A stretch of DNA of 60,015 nt from Bacteroidota bacterium (GCA_018700895.1 JABIUV010000028.1:1-60015), one strand, 5' to 3'. Shown: positions 17,899-26,581, counted from the first letter of the stretch. Notes: generated from the letters alone by a model not told the origin. A program made the numbers and translations.

Positions 17899-18471
17899 TT
17901 AAAGGAACAGTGCTTTTGCATTAGCACTGAAAAGCTTTACGGCTATGGCCAATAGAATAATCCCAAAAACCTTGTTTAATATTTTGGCACCAACGGGTCC
18001 TAATAGCTTTTTGATGCGGTCCACGGAACGTAAAACGATGTATACCACAATCATATTCAGTATGATAGCTAGCACTACATTTACAATGGCGTACTCTGCA
18101 CGTATGGAGAGTATGGTGGTGAGTGATCCCGCCCCTGCTAATAGAGGAAAAGCTAAAGGAATTACCGATGCTGTTGCTGTATCTGCATCGTCGTCCTTGA
18201 AAATCTGTATGCCGAGTAGCATCTCGAAGGCGATGAATGCCATTAGAATACTGCCGGCTACGGCAAATGACTTAATATCTACCCCCACTACCTTAAGCAT
18301 AGACTCACCCAAGAAAAGGAATGATATCATAATTACTGCTGTAACGAGTGTAGCAAGTGCCGGTCGTATATCCGTTTTTTCTTTGATAGCAATTATAAGA
18401 GGAATAGCTCCAAATACATCTATCACAGCAAATAGTACCAAGAAAGCTGAAAATATTTCATTGATATTCAT
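17899..18471 (-). CDS. MarC family (UPF0056) membrane protein
   Basis: A 190-residue protein with six predicted membrane helices. The MarC signature is clear: FAVIDVFGAIPLIIAI near the start, SILMAFIAFEMLLGIQIF in the middle and the VIPLAFPLLAGAGSLTTIL loop. The name comes from the multiple-antibiotic-resistance region, but a role in resistance has not been upheld and the substrate is unknown. Confidence 0.88.
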   Translation of the reverse strand: MNINEIFSAFLVLFAVIDVFGAIPLIIAIKEKTDIRPALATLVTAVIMISFLFLGESMLKVVGVDIKSFAVAGSILMAFIAFEMLLGIQIFKDDDADTATASVIPLAFPLLAGAGSLTTILSIRAEYAIVNVVLAIILNMIVVYIVLRSVDRIKKLLGPVGAKILNKVFGIILLAIAVKLFSANAKALFL

Positions 18472-18532
18472 TAATAAGTATCTTTTTTAATCCGTACTGC
18501 AAACGTGAATTAAAAATATTGAAAAAGGAATA

Positions 18533-19021
18533 TTATCCGACAGGTTTAAACCCTTCAAAGGCTTGTTTACAATTATTACAATAATGAAGACTTCGACACA
18601 GGGTGGGCCCAAACGGACTTTTCATACTCGTGTCGCTACTCTCGCAATAGGGGCAAGGTGTTGCTTCTAGCAGATCCATTGTAATGTTTGAGCAGTTGCG
18701 TTTTGGGGGAGCTAATCCGTGTTTTTTTATGGCTTCGTGCCCCTCGGGGGTGATGAGGTCTGTGGTCCATGTAGTGGCAAAACTGGTTTCTACAGTTATC
18801 GTTCCTAATTGCTCATACGAGCCAAGATGCTCTTTTACCATATCTTCCATCATACGCAAAGCAGGACATCCAGCAAAAGTAGGAGTGAGGGTAACGTGTA
18901 CATCATTGTTCTCACTTACATCTATGCCAGTTACTATCCCCAGATCTACGATGGATATGGTAGGAATTTCGGGGTCCTTTACTTGTTTTAGCTCTTGGCG
19001 AATGTATTTTGGTGTTGTCAT
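18533..19021 (-). CDS. paaD: 1,2-phenylacetyl-CoA epoxidase subunit PaaD
   Basis: A 162-residue PaaD: the DUF59/MIP18-like domain has DPEIPTISIVDLGIV and PTFAGCPALRMM. The C-terminal part carries paired cysteines (CPYC, then HYCNNC) as in PaaD. The protein is thought to help mature the metal centres of the PaaABCE epoxidase, which converts phenylacetyl-CoA to its ring epoxide. It is the last gene of the minus-strand paa operon. No paaE reductase gene follows. Confidence 0.94.
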   Translation of the reverse strand: MTTPKYIRQELKQVKDPEIPTISIVDLGIVTGIDVSENNDVHVTLTPTFAGCPALRMMEDMVKEHLGSYEQLGTITVETSFATTWTTDLITPEGHEAIKKHGLAPPKRNCSNITMDLLEATPCPYCESSDTSMKSPFGPTLCRSLHYCNNCKQAFEGFKPVG

Positions 19022-19083
19022 ATTGAGATTTATGTTTGGGCTTTACGTTTTCTAACAATAGTTTCCTTTTAAAAAGGAAACTA

Positions 19084-19842
19084 TTACCAATCTGCTGTTG
19101 GGTCTATAGTATAAACCTCAGTCATTTCACTTAGTAGCGGCTGTAGATGTTCGGTATGTTCACCTTTTCTACCGCCATAGATAGGAGCCCATTCAGATTG
19201 CGATGGGATGACTAGGTTGCTTTTTTCTAATAAAGGAGTGATAACCTCTAACCATTGCTCCCGCAGAGCCGTTTCACCTATGAAAATATTTTCTGTTATT
19301 AACACATCTTCGGCTGGTCCTGGTTCAAACATACCTAGGGCATAATTCCAGGCATAGTTGAGTGACTCTTGCATCTTGCCATTGCTCTCCCCATTGCCGT
19401 GGCCTAGCTGGTGTACCCAAGTGTTGGCGTGCATGGTATGATATTTTATCTCACCAAAGAATTTTTTAGCTACTTGAGCAAGCGGCTGATAAGCTGATGT
19501 TTTCAAGGCTTCGAAACGGAGATACTCGGCAAAGTCGAACAGGAAATGCCTGATTAGACTGAAGTCGTAACCACCTATGGGTAATTCCACTAGTTGAGAA
19601 CAGTGAAATTGTGGTGCGTTGCGTGTGAATGCTACTGTATCGGCATCTGCCTCACCCAGTTGGTGAAGGAGATTGTAGATATGCTCACTCTGCCCTATTT
19701 TGTCTTGAGCCATACTGGAGAAAGCGATATCTTCTTCTAATATGGGCCCTAGTCCCGTCCATTCGCTATTTCTGTGGCCAATAATGAGTTGGTCGTCCGC
19801 TATTTTGTATAGTAATTCCTTTAATGCTGCTATGCTGTCCAT
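19084..19842 (-). CDS. paaC: 1,2-phenylacetyl-CoA epoxidase structural subunit PaaC
   Basis: A 252-residue ferritin-like helical protein matching PaaC (ELLYKIADDQLIIGHRNSEW, VAKKFFGEIKYHTMHANTWV, QLGHGNGESNGKMQESL). PaaC is the non-catalytic partner that forms the AC core with PaaA. It begins 49 bases after paaB and ends 62 bases before paaD in the same operon. Confidence 0.94.
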   Translation of the reverse strand: MDSIAALKELLYKIADDQLIIGHRNSEWTGLGPILEEDIAFSSMAQDKIGQSEHIYNLLHQLGEADADTVAFTRNAPQFHCSQLVELPIGGYDFSLIRHFLFDFAEYLRFEALKTSAYQPLAQVAKKFFGEIKYHTMHANTWVHQLGHGNGESNGKMQESLNYAWNYALGMFEPGPAEDVLITENIFIGETALREQWLEVITPLLEKSNLVIPSQSEWAPIYGGRKGEHTEHLQPLLSEMTEVYTIDPTADW

Positions 19843-19891
19843 GTGGTGTTAGTTTTAGACTGATTGATTTAATATGTATGACTTAGGATTT

Positions 19892-20296
19892 TTATACTTC
19901 TCTGGAAATGCTCTTCTCTCTCTCTTTCCACTCTTGTATTCTGTCCATTACTTTGTAAGAGGCGGGGTTGCGATATAGCTTTTCCGGTGTGGTACTGAAT
20001 ATATCATCGTCTTCATATTCCGTAGCACTTATGCAGCTACTTGGTACTACCCAGATGTTTGCCGTTACTTCGCGGCGGGCGTATTGTTCCTTAGCATATA
20101 GTAGTGCCATATCCGCATTGGGTGCGTGTACGATGCCTACGTGCTTGTGGTGCGTGCCTCGCTTACTCTGATGAAAAACCTCAAAGGTTTGGAAATGTGT
20201 CATTCCTTCCATGTCAGCGTGATTGCCACCTGTAAGCTGGGCACGTGATATACGTGGGTCTAGTGATTCTATTGTTTTATTATTTTCGTTTGCCAT
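19892..20296 (-). CDS. paaB: 1,2-phenylacetyl-CoA epoxidase subunit PaaB
   Basis: A 134-residue PaaB: the core TFEVFHQSKRGTHHKHVG, APNADMALLYAKEQYARR and NIWVVPSS is diagnostic. PaaB bridges AC heterodimers of the epoxidase. About 30 extra N-terminal residues precede the core. Its first 28 bases overlap, in another frame, the tail of an orphan T9SS sorting domain, showing that the gene boundary was reshaped by an upstream rearrangement. Confidence 0.94.
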   Translation of the reverse strand: MANENNKTIESLDPRISRAQLTGGNHADMEGMTHFQTFEVFHQSKRGTHHKHVGIVHAPNADMALLYAKEQYARREVTANIWVVPSSCISATEYEDDDIFSTTPEKLYRNPASYKVMDRIQEWKEREKSISREV

Positions 20297-20556
20297 TGCT
20301 GGTGGTTATTATTGTTTGTGGTAAGTATATATACTCCTGATTTAAGATGTGTAAGGTCTAAAGAGATATTATCATTGTGAAGGATGCCACTCATCACTTG
20401 CGTGCCTGTTAGGTTTGTGACGGGGTAGATTTTGTGTTGTTGTTTTATGGTTATCGTCTTGTTAAATGGATTGGGAAATACAGTGTGGTTGCCAACAGAA
20501 GAAGGTGCTATACTTACTTTATTATCTAGCTCATTTACAAATGAAAGCGTACTGCA
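20269..20556 (-). pseudogene. Orphan second T9SS sorting domain, in frame after a TGA
   Basis: Directly after the TGA of the upstream T9SS cargo gene, the same frame stays open for 95 codons. It encodes a second complete sorting domain: VFPNPFNKTITI, then LTHLKSGVYILTT, then WQTKIIKQ and TAG. It has no start of its own and ends inside paaB. It is best read as the tail of an older cargo gene whose body was replaced, or as a tandem-duplicated domain cut off by a nonsense change. Translation would need TGA readthrough. Confidence 0.8.
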
Positions 20557-21957
20557 TCATTTTGATTTTTTATGAGCCTTGATGGTTATCGTTTCGTCTT
20601 TCTCGGTAATAATGGTAATAAAGTACATCCCGTCAGAAAGGTTGCTCAAGTCTAGCTGGTTGCGGTATGCAGTTAGTGTATGTCTCTGACCAATAGTACT
20701 TCTTGCCTCAGCTTGTTCTATGTTTAATCTACTATCCAAGTATAGTTTGCCAGCGGTAGGATTAGGATAATAGTGATTGGAAATTGATAATTCGTCAACG
20801 GTTAGTTTGAGTGGTTCGGGTTCCATTACAAATTCTAATTGGTCAACATATAATTGTGTATTTATCCCGTGCTCGTTTCCTTTGTCATATGATGAGTAGA
20901 GTATTAGCGAAGCACTATCTGGGTATATTACATTATTATAGCCGAGTGGGATACTAAAAAATGTCCATTCTGCTTTCTCCTCATGAAGGTATAGATCGTC
21001 AAATGACCGTCTGCCACCATTGGCATATGTTCGCACATTGATACGAGCGGTATCTTCTCCATCTGGCAAAAACTTGTAATACCCTTGCAGGTATCTAAAG
21101 GTGTCAGCAAAGGGGAAGTGAGGGGTGTAGTAATCATTGTTCTCGTCTCCTAAGAAGGCGTACCCTCTGTATACATTTTCGCCACTTTTATAATTTTTAA
21201 TAACCAATGAATTTGCTCCAAGATTAGTATTACCGCTTTCAGATAGTGTGCACGATTTTGATTGTAAGAAATTGGTGTATGAATCATAGGCGAGTAGGTC
21301 TACGCTTCTCCATTGGCTAGGAAAATCAATTCCGATATTGTACCACTCTTCGAACCCGCCATTATAAAACGTACCTACCTTCTCTCCGATGTTTTCGAAA
21401 TGTAAATCATCAAAAATTACGTATCCGTCACCGTCTACTTGGTTTTCGGTGTAAGAGTATAACGTGAACCAAGTCGTATCTATTTGTCTGGACCCAGATG
21501 TTCCCCATTCTATAGGCACACTAAATTCCACAAACTTATTATTGCTCGATCCAGTGAATTTAAAATCGATTTTCCCACGATAGACTCCCTTTTGCCTCAA
21601 CACGGCATATACGCGAGCCGTATCTCCTATAGCCAAATCGTACTTACACCAAAAAGCGAGACTCAATGCGTCAGCATTAGAGGCTAATCCATTTATTTCG
21701 TTCTTGTTGTTATAATCTATCGTTCGAGCAAGGCCGCGGGTCCCACTAGCCCCTTCTACATAAGTGTTGGATAGCTTCAGGGCATAATTGCCTTCTTTGC
21801 TATCGGTAGTACGCTCTACATTCTTGGTCCACGTATACCATCTGTCTAGTTTGAAATGATCACGTACTTCCAATTCTTCAAAACTTCCATTAGGGATATT
21901 TTGAGCAAATGTGCTGATAGTGAAAGCCATTATTACTAATGTAAAGAAATGTTTCAT
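20557..21957 (-). CDS. T9SS-exported cargo protein embedded in the paa operon
   Basis: A 466-residue secreted protein: signal peptide (MKHFFTLVIMAFTISTFAQ), two similar carbohydrate-binding-like halves beginning IPNGSFEELEV and FYNGGFEEWYN (each with a later D-x-W-F-T/F-S-I segment), and a C-terminal sorting domain (HYYPNPTAGKLYL, then DGMYFITII). No catalytic motif is visible. It starts 6 bases after paaA and precedes paaB, so it sits inside a catabolic operon where such a gene is unexpected. Confidence 0.85.
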   Translation of the reverse strand: MKHFFTLVIMAFTISTFAQNIPNGSFEELEVRDHFKLDRWYTWTKNVERTTDSKEGNYALKLSNTYVEGASGTRGLARTIDYNNKNEINGLASNADALSLAFWCKYDLAIGDTARVYAVLRQKGVYRGKIDFKFTGSSNNKFVEFSVPIEWGTSGSRQIDTTWFTLYSYTENQVDGDGYVIFDDLHFENIGEKVGTFYNGGFEEWYNIGIDFPSQWRSVDLLAYDSYTNFLQSKSCTLSESGNTNLGANSLVIKNYKSGENVYRGYAFLGDENNDYYTPHFPFADTFRYLQGYYKFLPDGEDTARINVRTYANGGRRSFDDLYLHEEKAEWTFFSIPLGYNNVIYPDSASLILYSSYDKGNEHGINTQLYVDQLEFVMEPEPLKLTVDELSISNHYYPNPTAGKLYLDSRLNIEQAEARSTIGQRHTLTAYRNQLDLSNLSDGMYFITIITEKDETITIKAHKKSK

Positions 21958-21963
21958 GACGTT

Positions 21964-22947
21964 CTACGCAAAAGGTCTAACATACTCGGCATCTTCATTG
22001 TGAATAGCACGAGTTACCCATTCCCCATTTTCTTCGGCCATACGTCGTACAGCAAGACGCTCAGCATTGCAAGGTCCGTCTCCGTTTATCACACGTTTAA
22101 ACTCTTCCCAGTCGGGCTCCGTATACTCCCATAGTCCTGTTTCTTCGTTTTTCTTCAATAGTGGATCTGGCAGGGTAAGCCCGAGGTCCCATATTTTGGG
22201 CACATACATATCCATAAACTGCTGACGCATAGCGTCGTTGCTTGCCATTTTTACTTTCCAACGCATTAAGGTTTCGGAGTGAACAGATGCTTTATCGCTT
22301 GGCCCAAAGAAATGCATCAGGGGTGGCCACCATCGGGTCATTGCTGCTTGTACCATCTCACGCTGTTTTTTAGTGCCAGTGGCAAGGTGTACCACGTTGT
22401 CATGTCCATATTTTAGGTGAAATGACTCTTCGTAACAGATACGTTCTAATGCACGACAGTACGGACCATAAGACCCTTTACTATTGGCCAATTGATTTAC
22501 AATAGCACCTGCATCTACAAGCCATGCGATAACCGCACTATCTGCCCATGTTAGAGCAGGATAATTGAATATGTTAGAATATTTAGACTTACCCGTGATA
22601 AGATCATTCATCATATCCTCACGGCTTTTGCCCAATGTTTCGGCAGCGGAGTATAGCAACTGTGCGTGTCCTACTTCGTCTTGTACCTTAGCCATAAGAG
22701 CTAATTTACGGCGGAAACCTGGGGCACGGGTAATCCAAGTCCCTTCGGGCAGCGAACCAATAATCTCGGAGTGAGCGTGTTGCTCTATCATTCTGATAAG
22801 CTGCTTGCGGTACATTGCTGGCATCCAATCTTGTGGTTCTATCTTATCTCCTTTATCTATTCTAGCCTGAAAAGCTGCCAAAAGTTCGGGAGTTTCCTCT
22901 TGGTTTTCGAATTTGTCGGTTGGGTCTATGTATGCGTTTCCGTACAT
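21964..22947 (-). CDS. paaA: 1,2-phenylacetyl-CoA epoxidase catalytic subunit PaaA
   Basis: A 327-residue diiron oxygenase subunit of normal length. Iron-ligand motifs typical of PaaA are present: the QDEVGHAQ segment with Glu91/His94 and YEESFH with Glu172 or Glu173 and His176. It binds phenylacetyl-CoA and performs ring epoxidation with O2 and electrons from PaaE. It follows a UPF0175-like gene and tetR in a minus-strand operon. Confidence 0.96.
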   Translation of the reverse strand: MYGNAYIDPTDKFENQEETPELLAAFQARIDKGDKIEPQDWMPAMYRKQLIRMIEQHAHSEIIGSLPEGTWITRAPGFRRKLALMAKVQDEVGHAQLLYSAAETLGKSREDMMNDLITGKSKYSNIFNYPALTWADSAVIAWLVDAGAIVNQLANSKGSYGPYCRALERICYEESFHLKYGHDNVVHLATGTKKQREMVQAAMTRWWPPLMHFFGPSDKASVHSETLMRWKVKMASNDAMRQQFMDMYVPKIWDLGLTLPDPLLKKNEETGLWEYTEPDWEEFKRVINGDGPCNAERLAVRRMAEENGEWVTRAIHNEDAEYVRPFA

Positions 22948-23005
22948 GGTCTATTTTTTAGATGTTTAAGTGTAATGATTTCTATTTGTTGTTTCACGAA
23001 CCTTT

Positions 23006-23179
23006 TCATTTGTATTTGCCGACTACTTCGATAAATGCTCTCTTGCTTAAACCCACAAAATCAGCTGCTTGCCCAATAGAGAGTTTGCCTTCTTCCATGC
23101 ATTTAGTAGCCAAATACATTTCTATATCGAATTTGCTTAAATCGATGTTTTGGGGAAGGTTTAAATTTATTTGTTTCAT
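23006..23179 (-). CDS. Small UPF0175-like protein between tetR and paaA
   Basis: A 57-residue protein starting at an ATG that overlaps the tetR stop (ATGA). It resembles UPF0175 proteins: an N-terminal strand MKQINLNLP, then FDIEMYLATKCMEEGKLSIGQAADFVGLSKRAFIEVV, the latter being a helix-turn-helix-like segment. UPF0175 proteins are often antitoxin-like partners of PIN-domain genes, but no PIN gene is adjacent here. The tight overlap suggests it is co-translated with TetR and may help regulate the paa genes. Confidence 0.75.
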   Translation of the reverse strand: MKQINLNLPQNIDLSKFDIEMYLATKCMEEGKLSIGQAADFVGLSKRAFIEVVGKYK

Positions 23180-23751
23180 ATCATTTCTTTTTTTAATCCG
23201 CTCAATATAAAATTACTCAATTTATCTGCGATTTGTTCAGCATTCAATTTGCCGTCTACCTTATACCACTCTACTATCCAGTTTACGCTACTTAGTATGG
23301 TAAGTGCTGCAAATTTTTTGTCCGTTTCGTTAAAAACGCCTTCGTCTATTCCTGTTTGCACTATCTCTCTGAATCCTTTTTCGTACGCATTTCTTTTGGT
23401 TAAAAATTGCTCTAAAGCTGTACCTGTAAGATTTCGCCAATCGCGTATAAATATGATGGCTGAATCTAAGTTTTGTGTCAATATTTCAACGTGTAGTTTA
23501 ATAGCTAAACGCAGTTTTTCTTCCGCATTGAAATAAATGTCGTTCACCTCTCTTACAGCTAATTCAAACTTATCAGCCATATCAAAACACGTGATTTTCA
23601 GGATGTCTTCTTTGTTTTTGAAATGACTGTACAAGCTGGCAGGCTCCATTTCTAGGGCCTTAGCTATATCTCGTACCGAAGTAGCCGCGTATCCTTTCTC
23701 TTTGAGTACACTTTGGCTCGATGCTAATATTTCTCTTTTGCGTTCGGTCAT
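23176..23751 (-). CDS. TetR/AcrR family regulator of the paa operon
   Basis: A 191-residue TetR-family repressor. The N-terminal helix-turn-helix (REILASSQSVLKEKGYAATS, then IAKALEMEPASLYSHFKNKE) is followed by an all-helical ligand domain. As first gene of the paa operon it most likely senses phenylacetyl-CoA or a related thioester, as PaaR-type regulators do, and represses its own operon through the palindrome just upstream. The ligand is an inference from context. Confidence 0.9.
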   Translation of the reverse strand: MTERKREILASSQSVLKEKGYAATSVRDIAKALEMEPASLYSHFKNKEDILKITCFDMADKFELAVREVNDIYFNAEEKLRLAIKLHVEILTQNLDSAIIFIRDWRNLTGTALEQFLTKRNAYEKGFREIVQTGIDEGVFNETDKKFAALTILSSVNWIVEWYKVDGKLNAEQIADKLSNFILSGLKKEMI

Positions 23752-23765
23752 TTTCGTCTTGCAAA

Positions 23766-23779
23766 CTAACGTTCGTTAG
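23766..23779. promoter_or_regulatory. Palindromic operator CTAACGTTCGTTAG
   Basis: A perfect 14-base palindrome made of CTAACG, TT and CGTTAG, placed 14 bases upstream of the tetR ATG and overlapping the predicted transcription start. Position and symmetry fit a TetR-family autoregulatory operator. Confidence 0.75.
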
Positions 23780-23780
23780 G

Positions 23781-23811
23781 CAAATATAGCTTTTTGATGT
23801 GAGTTGTGCAA
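23781..23811 (-). promoter_or_regulatory. Promoter of the tetR-paa operon
   Basis: On the minus strand a TTG (-33) at 23811-23809 is followed after 20 bases by an exact -7 box TATATTTG at 23788-23781. The start site would fall within the palindromic operator. Confidence 0.7.
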
Positions 23812-23842
23812 ATTGGGGATTCTGTAGTAATTTCGAAACATT

Positions 23843-24499
23843 ATGATGAGAACTAAAATTATTTGTACACTCAGCCTCTGTGTATTTGGAATGGTAGTAA
23901 GTGCACAGAACGACAAAAAGCATGAGTTAGGACTTAGCGTGTTGACCTATGCCACCAATTCAAGTTTAGCTTATGATGCCATGAGTTGGGATAGATTTCA
24001 GTTTGTAAATGGCGTGAGTTACAAGTTGCACCATGAGCGATCTGCTTTCCGAAGCTTTGTGGGTATAGAAAGCAATGGTTTTGAGTATGACGATACACAG
24101 TCTAATGGAATATATGCTGCTGCTACCTCTAATGGAATAATAATGATGGCTGGATGGCAATACGCGTTGGGAGATAAGAGGCTTGTGCTATCTCCACTCA
24201 TAGATGTGAAATACCAACTTAGAAATATAGAAGGGGAAAGTACGGGTGGTATCGTCCCGGGACGAAGGGTGTTTAGTTATAATGAAAATTTGATAGGTCT
24301 GGCTCCTGGATTTAATCTGGCATACGTAATCACAGGTTCATTCTCTGTTCAGCTAGAAACTAATATATCATTTCTCCAAAATTATAGAACAGGAGAGCAG
24401 GTACAATATGGAGCGGATTTGAGCACACCAATCAAAGAAAATTTACAAGAGATACAGTACCGACCGATAAGTATATTGTCTTTGAACTTTCGGTTTTGA
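23843..24499 (+). CDS. Outer-membrane beta-barrel protein, uncharacterised
   Basis: A 218-residue protein with signal peptide (RTKIICTLSLCVFGMVVSAQ) and repeated amphipathic strands ending SILSLNFRF, with terminal Phe typical of outer-membrane barrels. It is divergent from tetR, and its start lies 91 bases from the tetR start, so its promoter region may overlap the operator. A second ATG directly follows the first, so the start is uncertain by one codon. Confidence 0.72.
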   Translation: MMRTKIICTLSLCVFGMVVSAQNDKKHELGLSVLTYATNSSLAYDAMSWDRFQFVNGVSYKLHHERSAFRSFVGIESNGFEYDDTQSNGIYAAATSNGIIMMAGWQYALGDKRLVLSPLIDVKYQLRNIEGESTGGIVPGRRVFSYNENLIGLAPGFNLAYVITGSFSVQLETNISFLQNYRTGEQVQYGADLSTPIKENLQEIQYRPISILSLNFRF

Positions 24500-24552
24500 T
24501 TTAGCTTATACAAGTTGAAACACTATTTTAGCACTAAATTTCTATTATCAAC

Positions 24553-25091
24553 GTGAAGTTTTATCAAGACAAAGAGGGAGTCATCGTGCACAGTAATGAG
24601 TCGTTTTTCAAGGCTTTGCGATATTCATTAATTGTAATTGCACTCATTATAGCTTTAGTACTCAGTAGCAATGTGATGAATGCTTGGCGTATTTTCTCAT
24701 TTCTCCTGGCAGGCATTGTGATAGTAATATTACTCATTACTCGGCTCGTGATACAGATTGATGTGGCGAATAAGCGATATTGACAAGGGTTTAAGGTTCT
24801 GGGCTTTGTTAGTGGACGTTGGATAGAGGTGAATGAAATTTCGTATGTATCTATATTCCCTACACTCGGTTCTAAGGATCGATCTGCACCTATAACGGGA
24901 GGAGCCTTAATAAGCGAAGTTCAGATGAAGGAGCTACGTATCAACTTGGTAGTAGATAACAGAAAACGGATATGCTACAATCCAATATGAGCACAAAAGA
25001 AGCTCGTGAGGTTTCGTTACGATTGGCTGAAATGCTTGGTGTGGGCGTGTACGACTGCACGGGTGCCAAAAACGTATGTATAAAAGAATAA
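24553..25091 (+). pseudogene. Disrupted paralogue of the following membrane gene
   Basis: The frame encodes two membrane helices then hits TGA after VANKRY. Beyond it the same frame continues with GFVSGRWIEVNEISYVSIFP, which aligns with the intact neighbour (YVSVFP). The TGA sits where the neighbour has CGA (Arg). About 200 bases later a one-base deletion near 24985 shifts the frame, and the tail reading VGVYDCTGAKNV matches VGVYDCTGKENV of the neighbour. So it is a tandem duplicate inactivated by two separate lesions. The first reading frame would start at GTG. Confidence 0.88.
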
Positions 25092-25096
25092 ATTTG
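25089..25096 (+). promoter_or_regulatory. -7 box for the intact paralogue
   Basis: TAAATTTG matches TAnnTTTG. Its first bases are the stop codon of the dead copy, and it ends 14 bases before the next ATG. Confidence 0.5.
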
Positions 25097-25110
25097 CCCT
25101 ATTTAAGAAT

Positions 25111-25641
25111 ATGGCAGCAACTGTAAAAGACGGCGTACTAACTTTCACTCGGGGACATTATTTTTTATTTCATTTTAGGGCAGTGGGTTTGGTACTTATG
25201 GCTCTAGGTGTTTACAATCTAGTTGTAGGTTCACTCATTTCGGCTGTTGTATTCATAGCTCTTGGTATTCTGCTTTTTTTCCCAAAAGAGGCGGTCCAAA
25301 TCAGATTTGCTGACAAACACTATCGTGAATCCGTGTCATATTTTGGCCTTGTGCTTGGCAAGTATCAGAGCTTACCGTGGGTAGAGTACGTTTCTGTTTT
25401 CCCAACCAAGCTATCTCAGACTATGGGTTCTGCAACTACAGCTTTACAAACTACCGCTTCTTTCAAAGAAATAAGAGTTAATCTTATCTACGCAAAGAAC
25501 AAGCGACTTCATATCGCTAATTTTAATGACGCAGAAAAATCTGCGGCGTTTGGTATGATGGTGGGTGAGCAACTGAATGTCGGTGTATACGACTGTACGG
25601 GTAAAGAGAATGTATGGATTCGAGAGAAAAATGTAAAATAA
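25111..25641 (+). CDS. Two-helix membrane protein, uncharacterised (intact member of tandem pair)
   Basis: A 176-residue protein with an N-terminal cytoplasmic segment, two close membrane helices (about residues 24-64) and a C-terminal soluble domain containing PWVEYVSVFP and VGVYDCTGKENVW. No known domain is recognised. The disrupted gene upstream is its paralogue, so the fold existed twice and only this copy has been kept intact. Confidence 0.75.
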   Translation: MAATVKDGVLTFTRGHYFLFHFRAVGLVLMALGVYNLVVGSLISAVVFIALGILLFFPKEAVQIRFADKHYRESVSYFGLVLGKYQSLPWVEYVSVFPTKLSQTMGSATTALQTTASFKEIRVNLIYAKNKRLHIANFNDAEKSAAFGMMVGEQLNVGVYDCTGKENVWIREKNVK

Positions 25642-25690
25642 TATACCATAAGCACACATTGCACAAGATAAGAAAATCGACTACTACTCT

Positions 25691-26581
25691 ATGAAATTTG
25701 GCAAAGTAGATAACCCCGGAGCATTAGACCTGAGTTTACCCTCAGACCATGCCGAAACTAAGCGAGTATTGGCAGCTGGCGGTTATACAGATAAAAAGCC
25801 TAAGGTATATGTAGGTTGCCCCCGATGGAGCAAAGCGGAGCTCAAGGGATTTTACCCGCGAGGCACCAAAGATGAGTTGACGTACTATTCCTCTCAGTTC
25901 AATAGTATTGAGATGAATGCCTTCTATTACCGGATTTTTCCTACGAGTACGGTAGATAAATGGTACGAACGTAGTGCGGCTGATTTTACTTTTTTTCCAA
26001 AGGTACCGCAGCTTATTAGTCAGTTCAGAAGACTCAAAAACTGTGAGAATGAGCTCAATGATTATCTCGTTAGTATCTCACATTTCAAGGAGAAACTGGG
26101 AACGGTATTTCTTCAGATGAATGATAACTATAACCCAAGCAACTTTGATGATTTGGCGGCGTTTGTAGAACAGTGGCCAAAAGACTTACCGCTAAGTGTA
26201 GAGCTACGACATACCGATTGGTACAACGACCCTACGGTGGCCAATAGGCTATATGCTCTTCTGGAGGAAAACAAGGTGTGCCATACCATTACCGATACAG
26301 CAGGTAGACGCGATATTATGCACATGCGATTGACCAATAATCAAGGTTTTGTCCGTTTTACAGGAGCTAATCACCCGAGTGATGTAGATAGATTAGACGA
26401 GTGGTTTGAGCGGCTTACAGAATGGAAGGAGCAAGGCATAGAGCAAATCAATTTCTTTATACATCAAACTGTAGAAAAAGACCTGCAAATGCTAAGTTCT
26501 CGCCTAATCTCTAAGATAAATGCGGAGTGGGGATACGATATGAAAGTGCCTGGTGGCGAGGTACAGGGGAGTTTGTTTTAG
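25691..26581 (+). CDS. DUF72 domain protein (YecE family)
   Basis: A 296-residue TIM-barrel-like protein of the DUF72/YecE family: VYVGCPRWSKAELKGFYP, QFNSIEMNAFYY, FPKVPQLISQFRRL, ELRHTDWYND and the final FFIHQTVE segment. The biochemical role of the family is unknown. It follows the membrane protein gene by about 50 bases without an evident terminator. Confidence 0.9.
   Translation: MKFGKVDNPGALDLSLPSDHAETKRVLAAGGYTDKKPKVYVGCPRWSKAELKGFYPRGTKDELTYYSSQFNSIEMNAFYYRIFPTSTVDKWYERSAADFTFFPKVPQLISQFRRLKNCENELNDYLVSISHFKEKLGTVFLQMNDNYNPSNFDDLAAFVEQWPKDLPLSVELRHTDWYNDPTVANRLYALLEENKVCHTITDTAGRRDIMHMRLTNNQGFVRFTGANHPSDVDRLDEWFERLTEWKEQGIEQINFFIHQTVEKDLQMLSSRLISKINAEWGYDMKVPGGEVQGSLF

Noticed and set aside
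24781-24783. Possible recoding of TGA as an amino acid in the disrupted tandem gene
   Set aside because: TGA is a normal terminator for other genes here (for example the cargo gene in the paa operon), and the same copy also has a one-base deletion, so it is a pseudogene.
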